Source: Chamaea fasciata (taxonomy: Eukaryota; Chordata; Aves; Passeriformes; Sylviidae). From it: a DNA stretch of 64,000 nt. The notes under the pieces are model-generated. The model had not been told where the DNA came from. It ran no database searches and was given only the letters and a program-made list of their open reading frames with translations. The position numbers and the translations under genes are program-made. The stretch lies in the NCBI GenBank assembly GCA_029207755.1, contig JARCOQ010000004.1, positions 35,449,560 to 35,513,559 on the forward strand, in the 5' to 3' direction. The first letter of the stretch is position 1. Each line of letters opens with the position of its first letter. Below, piece after piece: positions 51,218-64,000 of this stretch.

Positions 51218-54200
51218 AATATCCATTTTAATATTTCCTCTAACACTTGAAATGTTTGGGTCTCATTTCATTTAGGAAAGAACTCAATGCCAGAAACATG
51301 CTTTTTTGCTGCATTCCCAAAAAAAGCAATAAAATACCCCCCCATAGTCCAGAAATAGTTCCATTATGTGCTTGTTGGATATATTGGCATCCCTTTATAA
51401 AGAGATGGCAAAGTAGATGTACACTACCACCTTTTTTGTATTTGATCATCCTCTTCCAAGAGGTTTTGTATGCTGCAGACAACCTGCTTCACAAAGCAAA
51501 CCCCAATTAACATTGTATTTTGCAACCTGTTGAGAAAAAGGAATGTTTTCTATATGTGTCACTGTATTTGCAATCCTATGCTAAATCACCAATGAAGTGA
51601 TAGCCTCTGAAAAAAACCTGCTTCAGACCCACCAGTGCAAAGTAAGTGTTTTCTCTAGATGCATGTGCAGAGACCTTTTGTCCTTTTCCTGTTCACCCTT
51701 TTGTCTGCTCTCTCCAAGTCCTGCACAAGCACACGAGAAGAGGCTCTTCATTCTGGGAGATGTTTGCTCCTTTTTTTCTTTATTATATATCTCAGTGATA
51801 TCTTTCTTCAGTTATTCTTCTAGCCATCACCATGACATTTTGTTTCAACTTCATTTACTCATTGCAAAAGATCTTGGTAGGATTTTCTGGCAAATAAGAA
51901 TTATTAATAATAGGTTCCCGTCATATTAAAAAGTCATAAAGCTGACTGAAATGGAATGTGAAGTTTCATGTTGACTTTCTTACATCTATCTGTTTGTTTC
52001 AGAAGCTTCAGATCTTCAGCTATAGTAGTGGGGGGGGTTATTGTTTATTTGGTTTTTATTTTAAAAAAAAATTGCACAAGAAGCTCACAGCCTTAAAAGT
52101 ATGAAGATTTTTGATTACCATTTATCTGCAAAAAAAAAAAAAATCTTATAATAAGAGACCTAGAGTACTCTTTAAAAAAACCCAAAAAATATTCAATGAA
52201 CAGCATAGTCAGTTTGGAAAAAACTACTGAATTTTTAGGCACTCCAATTATTATAGGTTCCTATTTGTCCATTCTTTTATAATGCATTGCATTTGTCAAG
52301 CCAAGCAGCCCTGAAAGAGTCATTCCAATCTATCAGAATGATAGAGAGTGGTGTGAATCAAGATACAGGAAGCTGTCCACATTTCAGTAGCCATGTTTCT
52401 TAACCTAATGTTAAAGGTTATTACCGTAATTACTTTGGGTAATCTGCCAAATATGACAGAGTACCCTGTAGTTCCAGAGGAAGTCAGGAAATTTTTTGCC
52501 AAATATTGGACAAAATGGGACACTTTCCTCACTAACTTTGTGGATGCAAAGGCTTTTATTCTTCTAATTCACTGTGCACTGCAAGATACAACAGTTTTCA
52601 TAGATTCATGCATTAAAAATTAAAACTAAAACTCAGCATTAAAACACCAGAAATATTTGTCTAAAGTCAGTAATCAATGGAATAAAAAGAAGAAAATACA
52701 ACTGGGCATTATAGATTATATTTCAGCCCCAAACAGCAACTGCAAATCTTCATTCTTTGGAGTACTGTCTCATGAGATAAAAGGGAGATGTGTAAAAACA
52801 GTAACATCCCTGCTCTTTCTGTCATCACCTCAATGTGGCAGGTGCCACCCTAAAAAGGTTTTGGCAGGATCATCCACCGGATGTGGCATTCCTCAACAAA
52901 CACAGCAACTACTCCCAGCTCCTTTCTTACCTCCCAACTCCACTTAGGCAGGATTCTTATGTGAACTTGAGTGATCACGTGATCTGTGGAATCAGCTCCT
53001 GTGATGCAATGAGCAAAAAGGAGAATTACAAGATGAGAACAGAATCATCTAGAGATGACAGAAACACACATTTTATTTTAAATAATAGGATTAAATACTT
53101 CTAACTTTTTCATCCTTAGTGGCAAAACTGATCACGTTAATTTCTGTCAAGTTTCACATATATCCACCCAACAATAATTAATGCCACTATATCTGTACAA
53201 AAAACATTAAAAATTACTACAGTGGTCACCCCAATGATCTTGTAACACTTAATACTCAACAATTTTTAAAAAGGAAATGAAAGAGTATGGTAAAGGGGGA
53301 TGAATCTTAACAGAGAAGCACAATAACATTCTGCTTTGTAATGGGGTAGTATTTTTGGTTTGATAGATTGTACGGAGTATAAAGCTTCCTTCTTTTTCTT
53401 GTATCATATGACACCAGCCAGACTGAATTTAATAAGTAATATTGTAATATTAAGGTAGCATATACTGGGCTTCCAGAATGTATCATGACAACAACAAGAT
53501 ATACATTATTGCAGAAATATTGGTCCATCCTAAATATGCCATTATAACCAATACAGGAAGGGTTAAATAAAAAAAAAAAATACAAATAATGAAGAGAGCT
53601 GTAACTTTTAACCACATCAGGTGTCCACACATGAAAAGTCAAGCTAAACAGCACTCCACAGTAGTATTAAAATTAGGGTTCTCTAGGCAGTGATATATAT
53701 GATCCTGTAGATGAAACAATGTTTACCTCACCCCTGAAAAAGGCTCAGAAAATAGCATTGACACCACTTGTACCTGGAATACATTATATCTGTTCCTGCT
53801 GCATGACTTTTTAAGACTAAAAGGTTGATTTGGGTAACCTTAAATCCATAAGAAATACTAGTTTTATCATACCTTTTACAAACATTAGACTCCATCTATC
53901 AGAGCTTTGAAAGCTTATTTATAGCAATCCCACCTACAGCCACTAACCCCCACTTCTTACCTAGGACATACTTAAACTGCTCCAGATCCTCATTAACCTG
54001 TTCCTTTGATCTCCACAGTGATGATATGCAAAGCCATCTTCTAAGGCTTCATCTCTTCCTATTGGTTGGGATTTTTGATAACTGTATGCAGAGTTCTGAG
54101 GAAGCAAAATCTATTGAAGATTTTGTCAAGCTATGGAGAAATCCAGCTCAAAAGACCAATTTAAAAAAAAATCCACGTATCAAGTGAAGTGCCTTCATTA

Positions 54201-57200
54201 GGGTCCAAGGACTAAAAGAAAATACCAGTCCAGAGAAATGCTGAAGGTCTGTCAGTGACCTTTCTTTGGTTTTAATCACTGAAACTCCCGACAGCTTAAT
54301 AAGTTGAAGGTGCTAGATCACAGCCTAACTTAATAAGGTCCCCCAGCAGAGTCTTGGCCACCTTTGATTGCTCCCATAAGTTTTAGCACATCTGTTACTC
54401 CATCCTTGGGTGAGAAATGTTTTCCATAACTTTCCCTATGTTCACTACCCTGCACATGAATTATTTTTATTAAGTAAAAATGATACAGCACTGTAAAGCT
54501 GCATAAGCTTTCGCAGTTTTCCATTGCCATCCAACTGAGAGAAATTATTATTTTCACCAAAATAAAATTAAACAAGGTTTATCAAGAATTTCCTTACCTT
54601 TTTCCTTCACCATTTGTTTTGTTGAGAATCACGTGGGTCAACCTAATCTTCAGCTGTGACACAAGTTTAAAGGGTTGAAGATAACTTCATGTTGGGTAGG
54701 AACCATCTGCGATCTGCTACATTCGTTCTTTTTCAAAGATAACAACACACAAGGGCAGCACAGATTTGGCTAGGAAGCTTGGTTTTAAGTAAACAGTAAG
54801 GCAAAACCCATGCTAACTGAACTGGAAAAGGTATTTATTTTTTAAATGCATACTTCAGCTATAATGTAAATTAATATATGTGAATTTGTACATAGGAATT
54901 GTGGCAAAAATTAAAAAACGTAATCATCTTGTAATGACTGCTGTATATAAGTGTTTGACTCTACTACACGCACAAGTATCCAGACATGTAGGAGTATAAT
55001 AATGATCACAGAAAATCAGAAATCACTATGCCAAAATCTTGTTGTTCCCGCCATATGTCATTTTACAAGACTTTCCCATATTTTGAGTATATGTCTACTT
55101 TTTTGCTTTCTATTTTCTTCAAATTATTTTCTATTCACAGCTGTATGAAATCTCAGCAACTTCAGTCTAGGCTAAGAAAAGCAATTTAAGTGGTGTCCTT
55201 TTCTTCTCATCCTCTTTCTGGAATGAGCATTCAGAGTAGGTTTTGTTTTTGGTATACTTTGGATTACTGTTACTCTTCAATACACAATACAACATTTTCT
55301 TGGAAAATCAAGATGATACAATGCATCATGCCCTGGAAGTATAAGCTGGTGACATTTGCAAGGATCCTCACACTAATTTTGTAGTATTTGGTTTCATAAT
55401 TTTTTATGCCAGCCCTTGAGAAAATTTTTGTGCACAGGTGACTTAGCAGAATTTTGAACTTCTGTTACACATGAGTGAAAAGTGCCTTCATTTGCAGGAT
55501 TAGAAAATTAGTAAATGCACATGACTTCATCTTTTTTATATTTTGTGCAATACTGTGTCTCAAAACTGGATTGCTGAACAATTGAAGAAATTATGCTGTT
55601 CTTACAGGGGACTTGCAAGGTTGGTGAGAGAGGTTTTTTTGGAAAATGAATACTCTGATTTCAATTTCTGTGTGGCATTCATTGTGCTTTCTGTAAGGCA
55701 GAATAAGTAGAATAATGATTAATCTTTCCCTAATTTTTTTAATTAGTGCAGAAAAATCTTTTACAAATGATAAAATTATTCACAAATATCTGATCTAAAA
55801 ATAGGGGAATATAAAATTCAAAGGATCTGTTTTACTTGTAACTGTTTCTAATTCATTCTATTGGTAGAATCAATTGGTAGATTGGTACGTAGATTCCATG
55901 TGTGCTGTTTTAAGATAACCTCTTCCTGACAATTGTTTGAAAAGATAGGTGAAAAATAGAACTACTCAATAAATTTTGACACACGTTCTCAAAACCCTAA
56001 ACTTTGTTATTAAATAGGTGCTCATGTGAGTAGCCACAATCTTCTAAAGTACTTCTTACTCACTATCAACATCTTCATAAGACAAAGATTCTGCTGTAAT
56101 AGTAGCAGAAGTTTCATGACCATACTGGGCCTGATCATTGCCTATTTAGGAGTGGCCAGAAGGGATGTCCAGGAGTGAGAAAGGAGAAAGCTTGTGTTAG
56201 TTGCTTTACCACTCTCCTAGTACTAAACTTGCAACTTAGAGAATTCCCAAATTTGAATGGATTTTAAATGTAAGTATTATGTAAATCTGCATAATCCTCA
56301 ACAGATTCCTCTCCTATGAAATTACTCAGTGTAACTTGAGCCCACCTATAGTTACAGATTCCCTTGTGTTCTCTGGTAAAAAGAAGCCTTTTCCCAGCCA
56401 CAATTTCTGATCTGACTTTTACTTCTTTGATGCCTACTTTTCCACGTTAGAAGAGATAATAATTAGCCTGTAGTCAGCCTCGGAATGCTACTCATGGCCT
56501 CCAGAACACTACCAAAACTCTCCCAATTCATGTTCTCTCTTTTCCAGAGTTCTATGTGATTATATCTCATATGGAATTTGTGAAGGAGCCCTTTAGTGAC
56601 TCCTCCACACCTACCATCTTCAATGCATCATCCACAAAGATTCCTCAAATGCATTTTTGGGTCCCTCTAGCTCTTCTGTTTGACAAAATTAGGCCAAGAC
56701 AAGGGGAGGGTAATCACATGGGAGTTTTTGATTCCCTTTTCAGTTTGCTATTAAGTCTTACCCAGCTAAAGTGGTCAGCTGGTCATCCTAAATTCAACCA
56801 GCTCAACTCCGTTTTCAAAGAAAAAAGCTTCATTGAACATTGCAAACTTGTCTTTTTATAGCAGTTTGCACTGAGAGGTAAGGAAAATATGCAGTTTTAT
56901 CAGACTCTGGAAAAGGTATTCCACTAGCTTCAGGGTTTAAAACATCTTTTTGCTGGGTCCAGGCATCAGACAATTACAGGTACACCCTATTTTAGCTTAT
57001 CCAGATGACTTCACTAGAAAGAAAATAAGTTTCTTCTGCTATTGGGTGTTATACTGCAAGACATAAACCTTGTATGAGAGATTTTTCTGACCAGTTCAGC
57101 ATTATTAGTTACATCAATACTATCATTTTAAATGCAGGCTCTTTACTTTCCTATCCTACTAAAGATGAGCAAGGTAAAAACCCAATAGACATTATTCCTG

Positions 57201-57376
57201 GTCATTAATTTTATAATCATTAGTTTACAGTGATAATGCTAATGCTTATTCCTAGAGTTGTTTGATTGATTTTCTTTGGGTTTTTTTAGTGATGCTTGTA
57301 ACCATTAGAAAATTCCTAGCTCCTCCAGGCTGAAGTTTCTGAAGTCTATTATAAAGATAAGAGCCTTAAAAAAAAT
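51218..57376. other. Unique AT-rich DNA, no gene seen
   Basis: No gene or recognised transposon. Contains a G8 run at 52028-52036, poly-A near 52130-52143, and a conserved-looking stretch around 54200-54420. Short frames such as 52835-53104 (+) and 56556-56861 (+) are unrecognised. Confidence 0.45.
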
Positions 57377-57396
57377 TAAATAAATAAATAAATAAA
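57377..57396. repeat. (TAAA)n microsatellite
   Basis: About five TAAA units, following an A8 run. Confidence 0.9.
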
Positions 57397-58489
57397 AATT
57401 ACTTCAGTGTTAGTTTAACCATATATTTCCTGAGGCTCCTATGAGTATAGCCTGTGTAACTCAACAACAGACTTTAACAGGATATACATGAAATAGTGTT
57501 ATTTTCAACCAAGCAATGAATTTGAACTGTCCTCCAGCCACATGCTTTGACTCATGTTCATCGGACCTTTAGTTTCTTTATCAAATTTAACCCAGCCAAA
57601 TCTGAGGGATACAACAGAGGCATCTAATTAAAATCAAAACTGCTTTAGGTTCTCTTGCTTGTGAGTAGTGAGAGAGGAACATCTGGGAGACAATTCAGGT
57701 TTTAAATACAGGTTAATTTGTCCTTTGATATGTGTGTCTTTCTCCATTGACTAGCTGGGAAGAAGAGAATAATTGCAATTCTAATAAAATGCCTCTCTTA
57801 CATCCCTAAAATTAGCTAAGATGAATCCAGATTTCTTTTCCTTAACTTCCTTATGTAAAACAAGTTTAAATCTTACTTCTCCTTTGTGAATATGAAGCAC
57901 CAGGCATGGCTGTAATATAAATTTTAGTGATCTTTGTACTGTCAATTACTACCAATAGCAGTATCAACAGCAGACACACCTAAGATAAAACTATCTTTTC
58001 TCAAAAAAGCTGACTCACTAAGATTTGAAAAAGTTTTAATGATATATTTTGTGTCTAATCAGGAGTCAAACCTGTCCAAGGGTTTGAGGGAGGCTCATCT
58101 CATGAAGCCCCTTAGAAATATCAAGTGATGTTACTCACAGCTGGAGAGAGTTTTGAAGAAATCAGAAGTTTATAGCAAATGCCTATTTACTCAAATCTCC
58201 TCCATTACACAGCTTACCCGGACCAGAAAACTCTCCCCACTGAGAAAGCATCAAATTTTTTTCACATTTACCAAGTTCTTGGTATTGCTCAGAGACACAA
58301 ATACCGCCACCCAAGGCCAAAGAGCACTACAACTAACACATAACACATCCTGCTACTAATGCATACCACCTACTCATTGCTGGACCCTCTCACAATGGTG
58401 GTCTTGACAGAGTCATGGAAATACAAATGCATATGAGCAAGAGAGAGCTCAAGTTAATTCCTCCTACATCCTGCACTGCTTAGTTAAAA
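57397..58489. other. Unique AT-rich DNA, no gene seen
   Basis: Nothing recognisable. Confidence 0.5.
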
Positions 58490-59300
58490 AAAACTGTCTC
58501 TCTCCTTCTCTCCCTCTGCTCTCTATTAGCTGCTACAGGAGTAATACTATCTTTTTTTAAGTCAGGAGAGTTAGGTTGGAGGATCTCCCCCATGCTGCTG
58601 CAGTTATGAGACAGGTTTTAGCAGCTGAAGTACAAAGGAGGGAAAAAAGCTGTTTAAAAGAATATCACCTGGCTTTTTGCCTTACAAGAAGAACTTTTCC
58701 TTCTTTTGTTGGAGGGTTCAAGCCTGTCTTCATTTTGCTCTTTTGGGTTTAATAAAACCTTTTGTACCCCGTCTACTCCCTCTCCCCCAGGTGGTCTACA
58801 TGGCTGCTGATTGAGGTCAGCTGCAAGAGATGTAATGTCCTGAGTACAGTGCATCAGCCTTAATCCTGATGTTAGAGTTACAGCCCTTGGAGGCTGGAGA
58901 CATTATTGTTTTCTGGCTGACTGACCTCAGCCAACAGTTGCTCTGGTCACCCAGCATGAGCCCACCTACCAAGGGCATTGGAGGAATGCTCTGCACATCT
59001 TTTTTGAGCAGAAACAGTTCTGCTTATGTAAGTGAGAGGGCAATATTGATAGAGGAATGCAGCTGGGCAGGGAAAGACCACCAGTCTCCTGCAAGGCTCA
59101 GGGCAGAGCTTGGGTTTCCCAGAGAGATGGAGGCTCCAGGATCTAGAGAGGTTCTGTGAGCTGCAGTCTGCAGGGCCGAGCTATTGCTGTGCAGAGCCCT
59201 GAGGCAGCTGAAAGGAGCAGGAAAGGAAATTGCAGCTCTAGAGCAGAAGATTTATTTATTCATCCCTCCTGAAGCCCATCTGACAAATAAATAACTTTGT
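58490..59300. other. GC-richer patch, unidentified
   Basis: This stretch is clearly richer in G+C than its surroundings. It starts with a pyrimidine tract (58497-58525), contains gggtttaataaaacc (near 58750), and ends near two ATTTATT/AATAAAT words. Open frames (58654-58854, -; 58869-59159, +) are short. It could be an old, unrecognised LTR, an exon of a non-coding RNA, or a regulatory element. I found no TG...CA ends or duplication to fix boundaries. Confidence 0.3.
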
Positions 59301-62047
59301 CCTCAATTGTGTGTATTGACATGCAGTCTGCTGCAGATACAGCTCTTCTGTGTCCCTAAGAGACTGAAAGCAATCTTTCCTTAACTCAAAAAATGGCAAA
59401 GATGATCTGTTTCAAATCTAATAAACCATATAGAAATCTGCTCTTCACCCTTATTGATGAAGAGCTAGATTGGAGAATGAAGTAACCCACCCTCCTTTCA
59501 GGTTCTGGTTGGTCCTTGAGACCAGAAACACACAGTGCATCTCAGCTTGGACTCAGGATAACCTCCCTGCTCAAGGCACACCTTTCAGTAGTTGTTGGGC
59601 AGGGACAAGATGATGCTCTACAGTGCAGTTCAACATCCTCCCAAACCTCCTTCTTAGTTAACAGTGGAAAGTCAAGCCATGCAACTATTTCAATCTGATG
59701 AGAACTAAAATGTGGAGGCATTCATCAGCTGCATAATAGACACCGAATTCTGAGTTCCTTGGGAATGTGTGCTGATGAGTAGAAAAATCAGTATACTTCG
59801 CACCCCTCTCATCATATCCATGAAATACAAATACTGTATGAGAAAGAAAAAGACAATCATAAGTTGGGCTGTTTTGCAGACGTATCAAGGATTTACCGTG
59901 GTGGTTCTCTCCTGAGTCAATAGCTCAGCACACCCCTTTGATGGAAGTGCTTTTTTTTCTTTGTCAGCCACAGGTAGGGTGCAGGACTCAGAAAAAGGAA
60001 ATTAATCTCACACAACCCAGCATCCTCAGAGACAGTCAGAAAAATGGACAGCTCAGATAGGGAGAAACATCACTGTGGCATTTTTCAGGGACTGTCACTG
60101 GGTTTTGCCCAACTCTGTGGCCTGAATCTTGAACTGCAAATTCATGAAGTTGATGTGGGGGTATGAAAGAGAAAAGGGGAAGAAAGAGCATTTCCTCGTC
60201 ATATGTCTGACTGTGAGAAGAAGACAGATGTTTCCTATTTCTTGTTGCCTTACTGCAGGCACATGACTTGTAGACTGCATCAGTCTCCCTAAAGAACTGC
60301 CCACTATAGGAAGAATTTCGGTGCTTCCTATGAGCACTCGCACCTTCATGATACCTGTGCACATTTCACAGTATGTTTTTCAAGATTAGATTCAAAAACA
60401 AGAAGAGAGGCAGAAGTGTTCCAGCTTCTAGCTGACAGGCACTTTCCTCAACAAAGCTCTTTCTACATCCACATGCCAGTTTACCAACTGGCTTACAAAG
60501 TGCCACCAGAAACAGCTCTTATTTTAAGTGGTGTCTATCCTAGCTAACTGTGGGACTCCCAAGATGCAGGACAGCAAGACTGCAATCACAAAGTCATCCA
60601 GTTAATGGGTGAATTGTCCCATTTCTCAACTGCCTATCGCTGAGTTTTTCTTAAACATATATTTCCAAAATGCAGCAGCTGCTTCCCTGTGCCTCTATGA
60701 ATAAATGGATAAGAATTCTTTCAGAGAAGCATCTTCCAGTTTACTTGCAGCAGCTACGTAGGACTTATTAGCATTCCTCGCTATTAAAGACAGGAAAGTT
60801 GTGAAAGGCTCTCCAACTTAGTCACAGATTTAAATGGTTTTTAAAGCCAGTGATTAAGTTTGAGTATTAACCTCAGAGCAGGACTTGTTCAGCAGTTTTT
60901 CCCCTCTAGGCTTCAGCATGCCAGGAAATCCAGCACATGATAAATATAAATAGCTCTGAGGTCATTATTGCTCAGATTTTGATGTGTCTGCTGTTCAGCT
61001 GTTGACTCTACATACATTAAAACCTGATATTTAATAAGCACTGGTGCTGATTTAACTTGGGATATTTAATATAGTTTGGAGGATTTTAAGTCATATAATA
61101 TTTAAGCAGTTAGACACCACAGCTACTTCAATCAGTAGTAAACACTGTACATTTTTATCTGGAATGAGAAAGATCCATATCTGCACTGTATTCCTGAGGC
61201 TTTGAATGCAACATCTAGAACTTTGCAAAGGTGATGTAGTGCTTGTGGGTGCTAAACTGTGAGAAAAAGTTCAGGGGGAGGGGGATATGTAGAGAAAGCT
61301 CACAATGAACTTTTGTGTTAAGACTCCACATTTCTTACCTATTACTCCAATTATCTCCTGTCCTGACACCTTCTCAGTTAAGTCAGCAAGCTCATTGACA
61401 TGTTTGTAACCGTGAAGGAAAAGAAAAACTGGGCCAGTCTCCAATGAGGAGACTTCCAGCGCTGCAGTGATATAAAGAGTACATATTTGCTATTCAGTGT
61501 GTCCCCTCGTTCTCTAGCAGGGAGGCCAGATGAAGAGCAATTCTCAGTGACTAACACTTCCAGAGCTTCAGTCCCAGTTCTGAAAATTGCTCCTCCTGTG
61601 GGCTTTAGATAAAGCATTTTCTTCTGCATTTTGTCTTCAATATGTCAGAAGTGCTAAAAATAGCAACTTGACAGAGACATTTTATTGGAAGCTGGAAAGC
61701 ACTTTTCACACAGCATTTTTGTTTTCATGTTTCTCCAGTAACCTGCTTCTCTACACCATTTCCCTGAGGAATTAATTCTATGCAATGTTACTGAAAGAAA
61801 GAAGAGGGAGATCAATACAAGACTAAATCTCCATACCATCTGTACACAAGGATATTTGGGGTGGAGATTAGCATTATGAAAGGATGTTACCGAGTTGTGT
61901 GGTTTACCATTGATAGTTTCATGTGAAAGCTACAGTCAAATGTGAAGTCACCGGTTAACTTGACTTTAACAAAATGAAACAAGCAAGCAAAACCAAACAG
62001 TCACCAGAAAACCCCAAACCAGCCTAACAAGACAGCTCCAAAGGCAT
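59301..62047. other. Unique DNA, no gene seen
   Basis: No gene supported. The minus frames at 60036-60362 and 60095-60364 overlap each other in different frames, as expected by chance. A conserved-looking stretch lies at about 60830-61110. Confidence 0.45.
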
Positions 62048-62359
62048 TGTAATTCTCTGGGGAATAGTTTTTCCCCCCAAGACCCCTAATGCCTGTAACC
62101 ATGTGGTTTGGTCTTTCCTTCCTTTCTTTACTTAATTGGCTGAGTGCCAGCCATCGTCCCAGAGTGGGAGACTAGATAAGACCCCTGTACTTCCTTGTTC
62201 TCTCTCTTGGCCCCTGGAACCCTGTGAGAATAAACGCCTTGGAATAATCCTGGGGTAAGAGCCTCTTTTGGAATCTTTTGTCCTGTACCTCTAAGATATC
62301 CCTCCACAGCCTCACAAGAGCTAGTCCTGGGGCGGAGGGCTGCAGGGGAATATTTTACA
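62048..62359 (+). mobile_element. LTR-like element (short endogenous-retroviral LTR)
   Basis: About 312 bp, GC-richer than its surroundings, starting TGTAATTCTC and ending ATTTTACA. A polyadenylation signal in tgagaataaacgcc (near 62230) is followed by a T/G-rich stretch, the R-U5 order of an LTR on the plus strand, and the layout resembles a songbird LTR type I recognise. The outer bases are aaggc (62041-62045, two bases short of the start) and aaggt (62360-62364), which hints at a target duplication but does not fit exactly. Boundaries are therefore approximate. Confidence 0.6.
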
Positions 62360-64000
62360 AAGGTCTTTCATTCTACAAACACTTTGGAAAGCACTTAAAT
62401 ATAAACATTTTCTGGAAAACTGTATTTCCTAGGCCTGTTTTCAGGTAAAGAGTATCAGCTTGTGAATCTGTATTAATGTTTGATCTGTCCCAAATGGTCA
62501 CTAAACATAAAAATATATACCTTGTGTGCAAACTGTTGCGGTGGGATTCAGTCAAGTGTTTTGTAAGGTAGAGTGTTTGGACTTTTCTACTGCTGGCATT
62601 GGATTTTTCTGCAGAGTCCCTGATAATTCCGTAAGCATTTCATAATCGATATTAATTAGCTCTTTAATAATAAACAAGTAAATGAACAGATGTATAGAAC
62701 CATTGCACAATTCATTTTGAGCAAGCTTCTGGTGTGATCCTCCTGGAACATGTGTGCTCCTGATAAAGAAACGGGCAGTGGTCATCTTCTCTTTAGACAT
62801 TGCAAAGTCCAGACAAGTACTTTTGAGGGTATTAATTAACATAATCTCTTCTAACTCATACAGGAAGATATTCTTCTAATTTTTTTGTTTGGAATTGTCT
62901 CATTATTTTTCTTATTGAAAACTGTCTTATAAGATTTTCTTTTATTTTTACTTATTAATATCATTCCAAACATATCTCTTTGTAGGAAACTCTAGATGAG
63001 AGAGATATCAGTCAACATGAAGAGGGGAAGAAAATCGAGAAACCATGAAGACATACACATTCACTAATGCCAGTGGTATTTAACAAGTCCATCAGTTTCT
63101 CTGGAGTGTTCCTCATCTTGAAGTTCTCATTCCTCTTTTGCAATGGGATATTTTTGTTTCCATGCATGGTGAAAATATTCATCTTTTTCTAGATATTCGT
63201 TCTGAATTTGTTATTTAAATCACCTTCCCTTGCTATCTCTAAACATCAAAGGCTTAAGTCTTCCTTTTCATGTTTTCCTTCTGCAAGAGAATTTCTGCAG
63301 CATCCCATGAACACTCCTACTATCTCACTGATTTCTTTCAGACGAGATTATTTTCTAATCCTGTGTGAGAATATTTGGGAACTTGTTTTCTGTTGGAAGC
63401 AGCAAAAATTAGCATCTGTCTTACAATGTCATATGAGTGAGAAGTGGGATCAAAATCTGCAGTTTGTCAGCTAGTAGGAAACCTAGCCTTTCTAGGTGTA
63501 CCTAGGAAGGTAGGTAGGTGTACCTCTGACAAAGCTTTCCAGTGATGTGAAATATCATCTAAGAGTTCAATACCTCCTGAGAATCTCCAGAAGTCATATG
63601 CCTGCTTCTCTAAGATAGTAGTATGTTCTGTATACCAAGCTGATTTTAGCTGTCCAGACTGAATCAAGGTTGACTTTCGTATGGGACAGATTGTAGTAAT
63701 ACATTTCTTCACTACTGTTTAGAAACTGCCAGTGCAGAAATTGAATTGAGCTGGAACATGTGACTTGAAACAAGGATTATAAAGGTTCATAATTAATTTG
63801 TAACTGTTTGGTTTTATTATTGAGAATTTGTGGAACAAAGTCCTTGATGCAGCCATAGTAAGCTAGGGTGGAAAAAACCTGTGTCTTTAACTGAAGTAGT
63901 GAATTTTTTTGTAATTTATAGAAGAAGACTATGACCAAAAAAGAAAAAAAAATCTGCTCCATTTAATTATGAGCCGAGTGTCTACAAACCAAATTACAAT
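62360..64000. other. Unique AT-rich DNA, no gene seen
   Basis: No gene supported. A small palindrome-like cluster of aggtgtacct words occurs at 63495-63525. The remaining short frames are unremarkable. Confidence 0.45.

Noticed and set aside
62990..63050. Short exon-like segment after ttgtag
   Set aside because: It reads about 17 codons before a stop, and the polypyrimidine tract is weak. Not enough to call.
1..64000. CRISPR array, bacterial operons, phage or mitochondrial insert
   Set aside because: No regularly spaced repeats, no ribosome-binding or operon structure, no phage or mitochondrial gene order. The repeats are those of a bird nuclear genome.

Overview
The window looks like about 64 kb of bird nuclear DNA, most likely from a songbird. 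It is AT-rich and has no bacterial gene organisation and no long open frame. The bird assignment rests on the repeats, which I recognise from memory of the families: a SINE with a tRNA-Ile-like head and a CR1-type tail (TguSINE1-like), a CR1 LINE 3' end, and several LTRs of the ERVL-like type common in songbird genomes. No database was searched.

I found no protein-coding gene that I can support. The longest open frame is 174 codons and lies inside an LTR. The window is best read as a gene desert or the inside of a very large intron. Left to right: 1-8573 is unique AT-rich DNA with a few hairpins and stretches that look conserved. At 8579-9715 is a solo LTR on the minus strand. At about 11540-12740 is a coding-like but broken stretch. 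At 17175-17712 is a second solo LTR. At 19043-19456 is a third LTR, followed almost directly by a CR1 3' end. At 21571-23739 is a pair of 178-bp inverted repeats about 93% identical by hand count, 1.8 kb apart. At about 24377-24762 is a fourth LTR. From 24763 to 41296 is mostly unique DNA. At 41297-41446 is the SINE. At 45607 a long poly-T lies next to a reverse-strand AATAAA and may mark a retrocopy. At 62048-62359 is a fifth LTR-like element.

There is no pathway to reconstruct. The most unexplained structure is the inverted-repeat pair: it is not a known TE by my recognition, and if transcribed it would fold into a long double-stranded hairpin. Next are the broken coding-like region at 11.5-12.7 kb and the possible retrocopy at 45.6 kb. 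LTR and SINE family names are recognition-level calls; the target-site duplications are read directly from the sequence.
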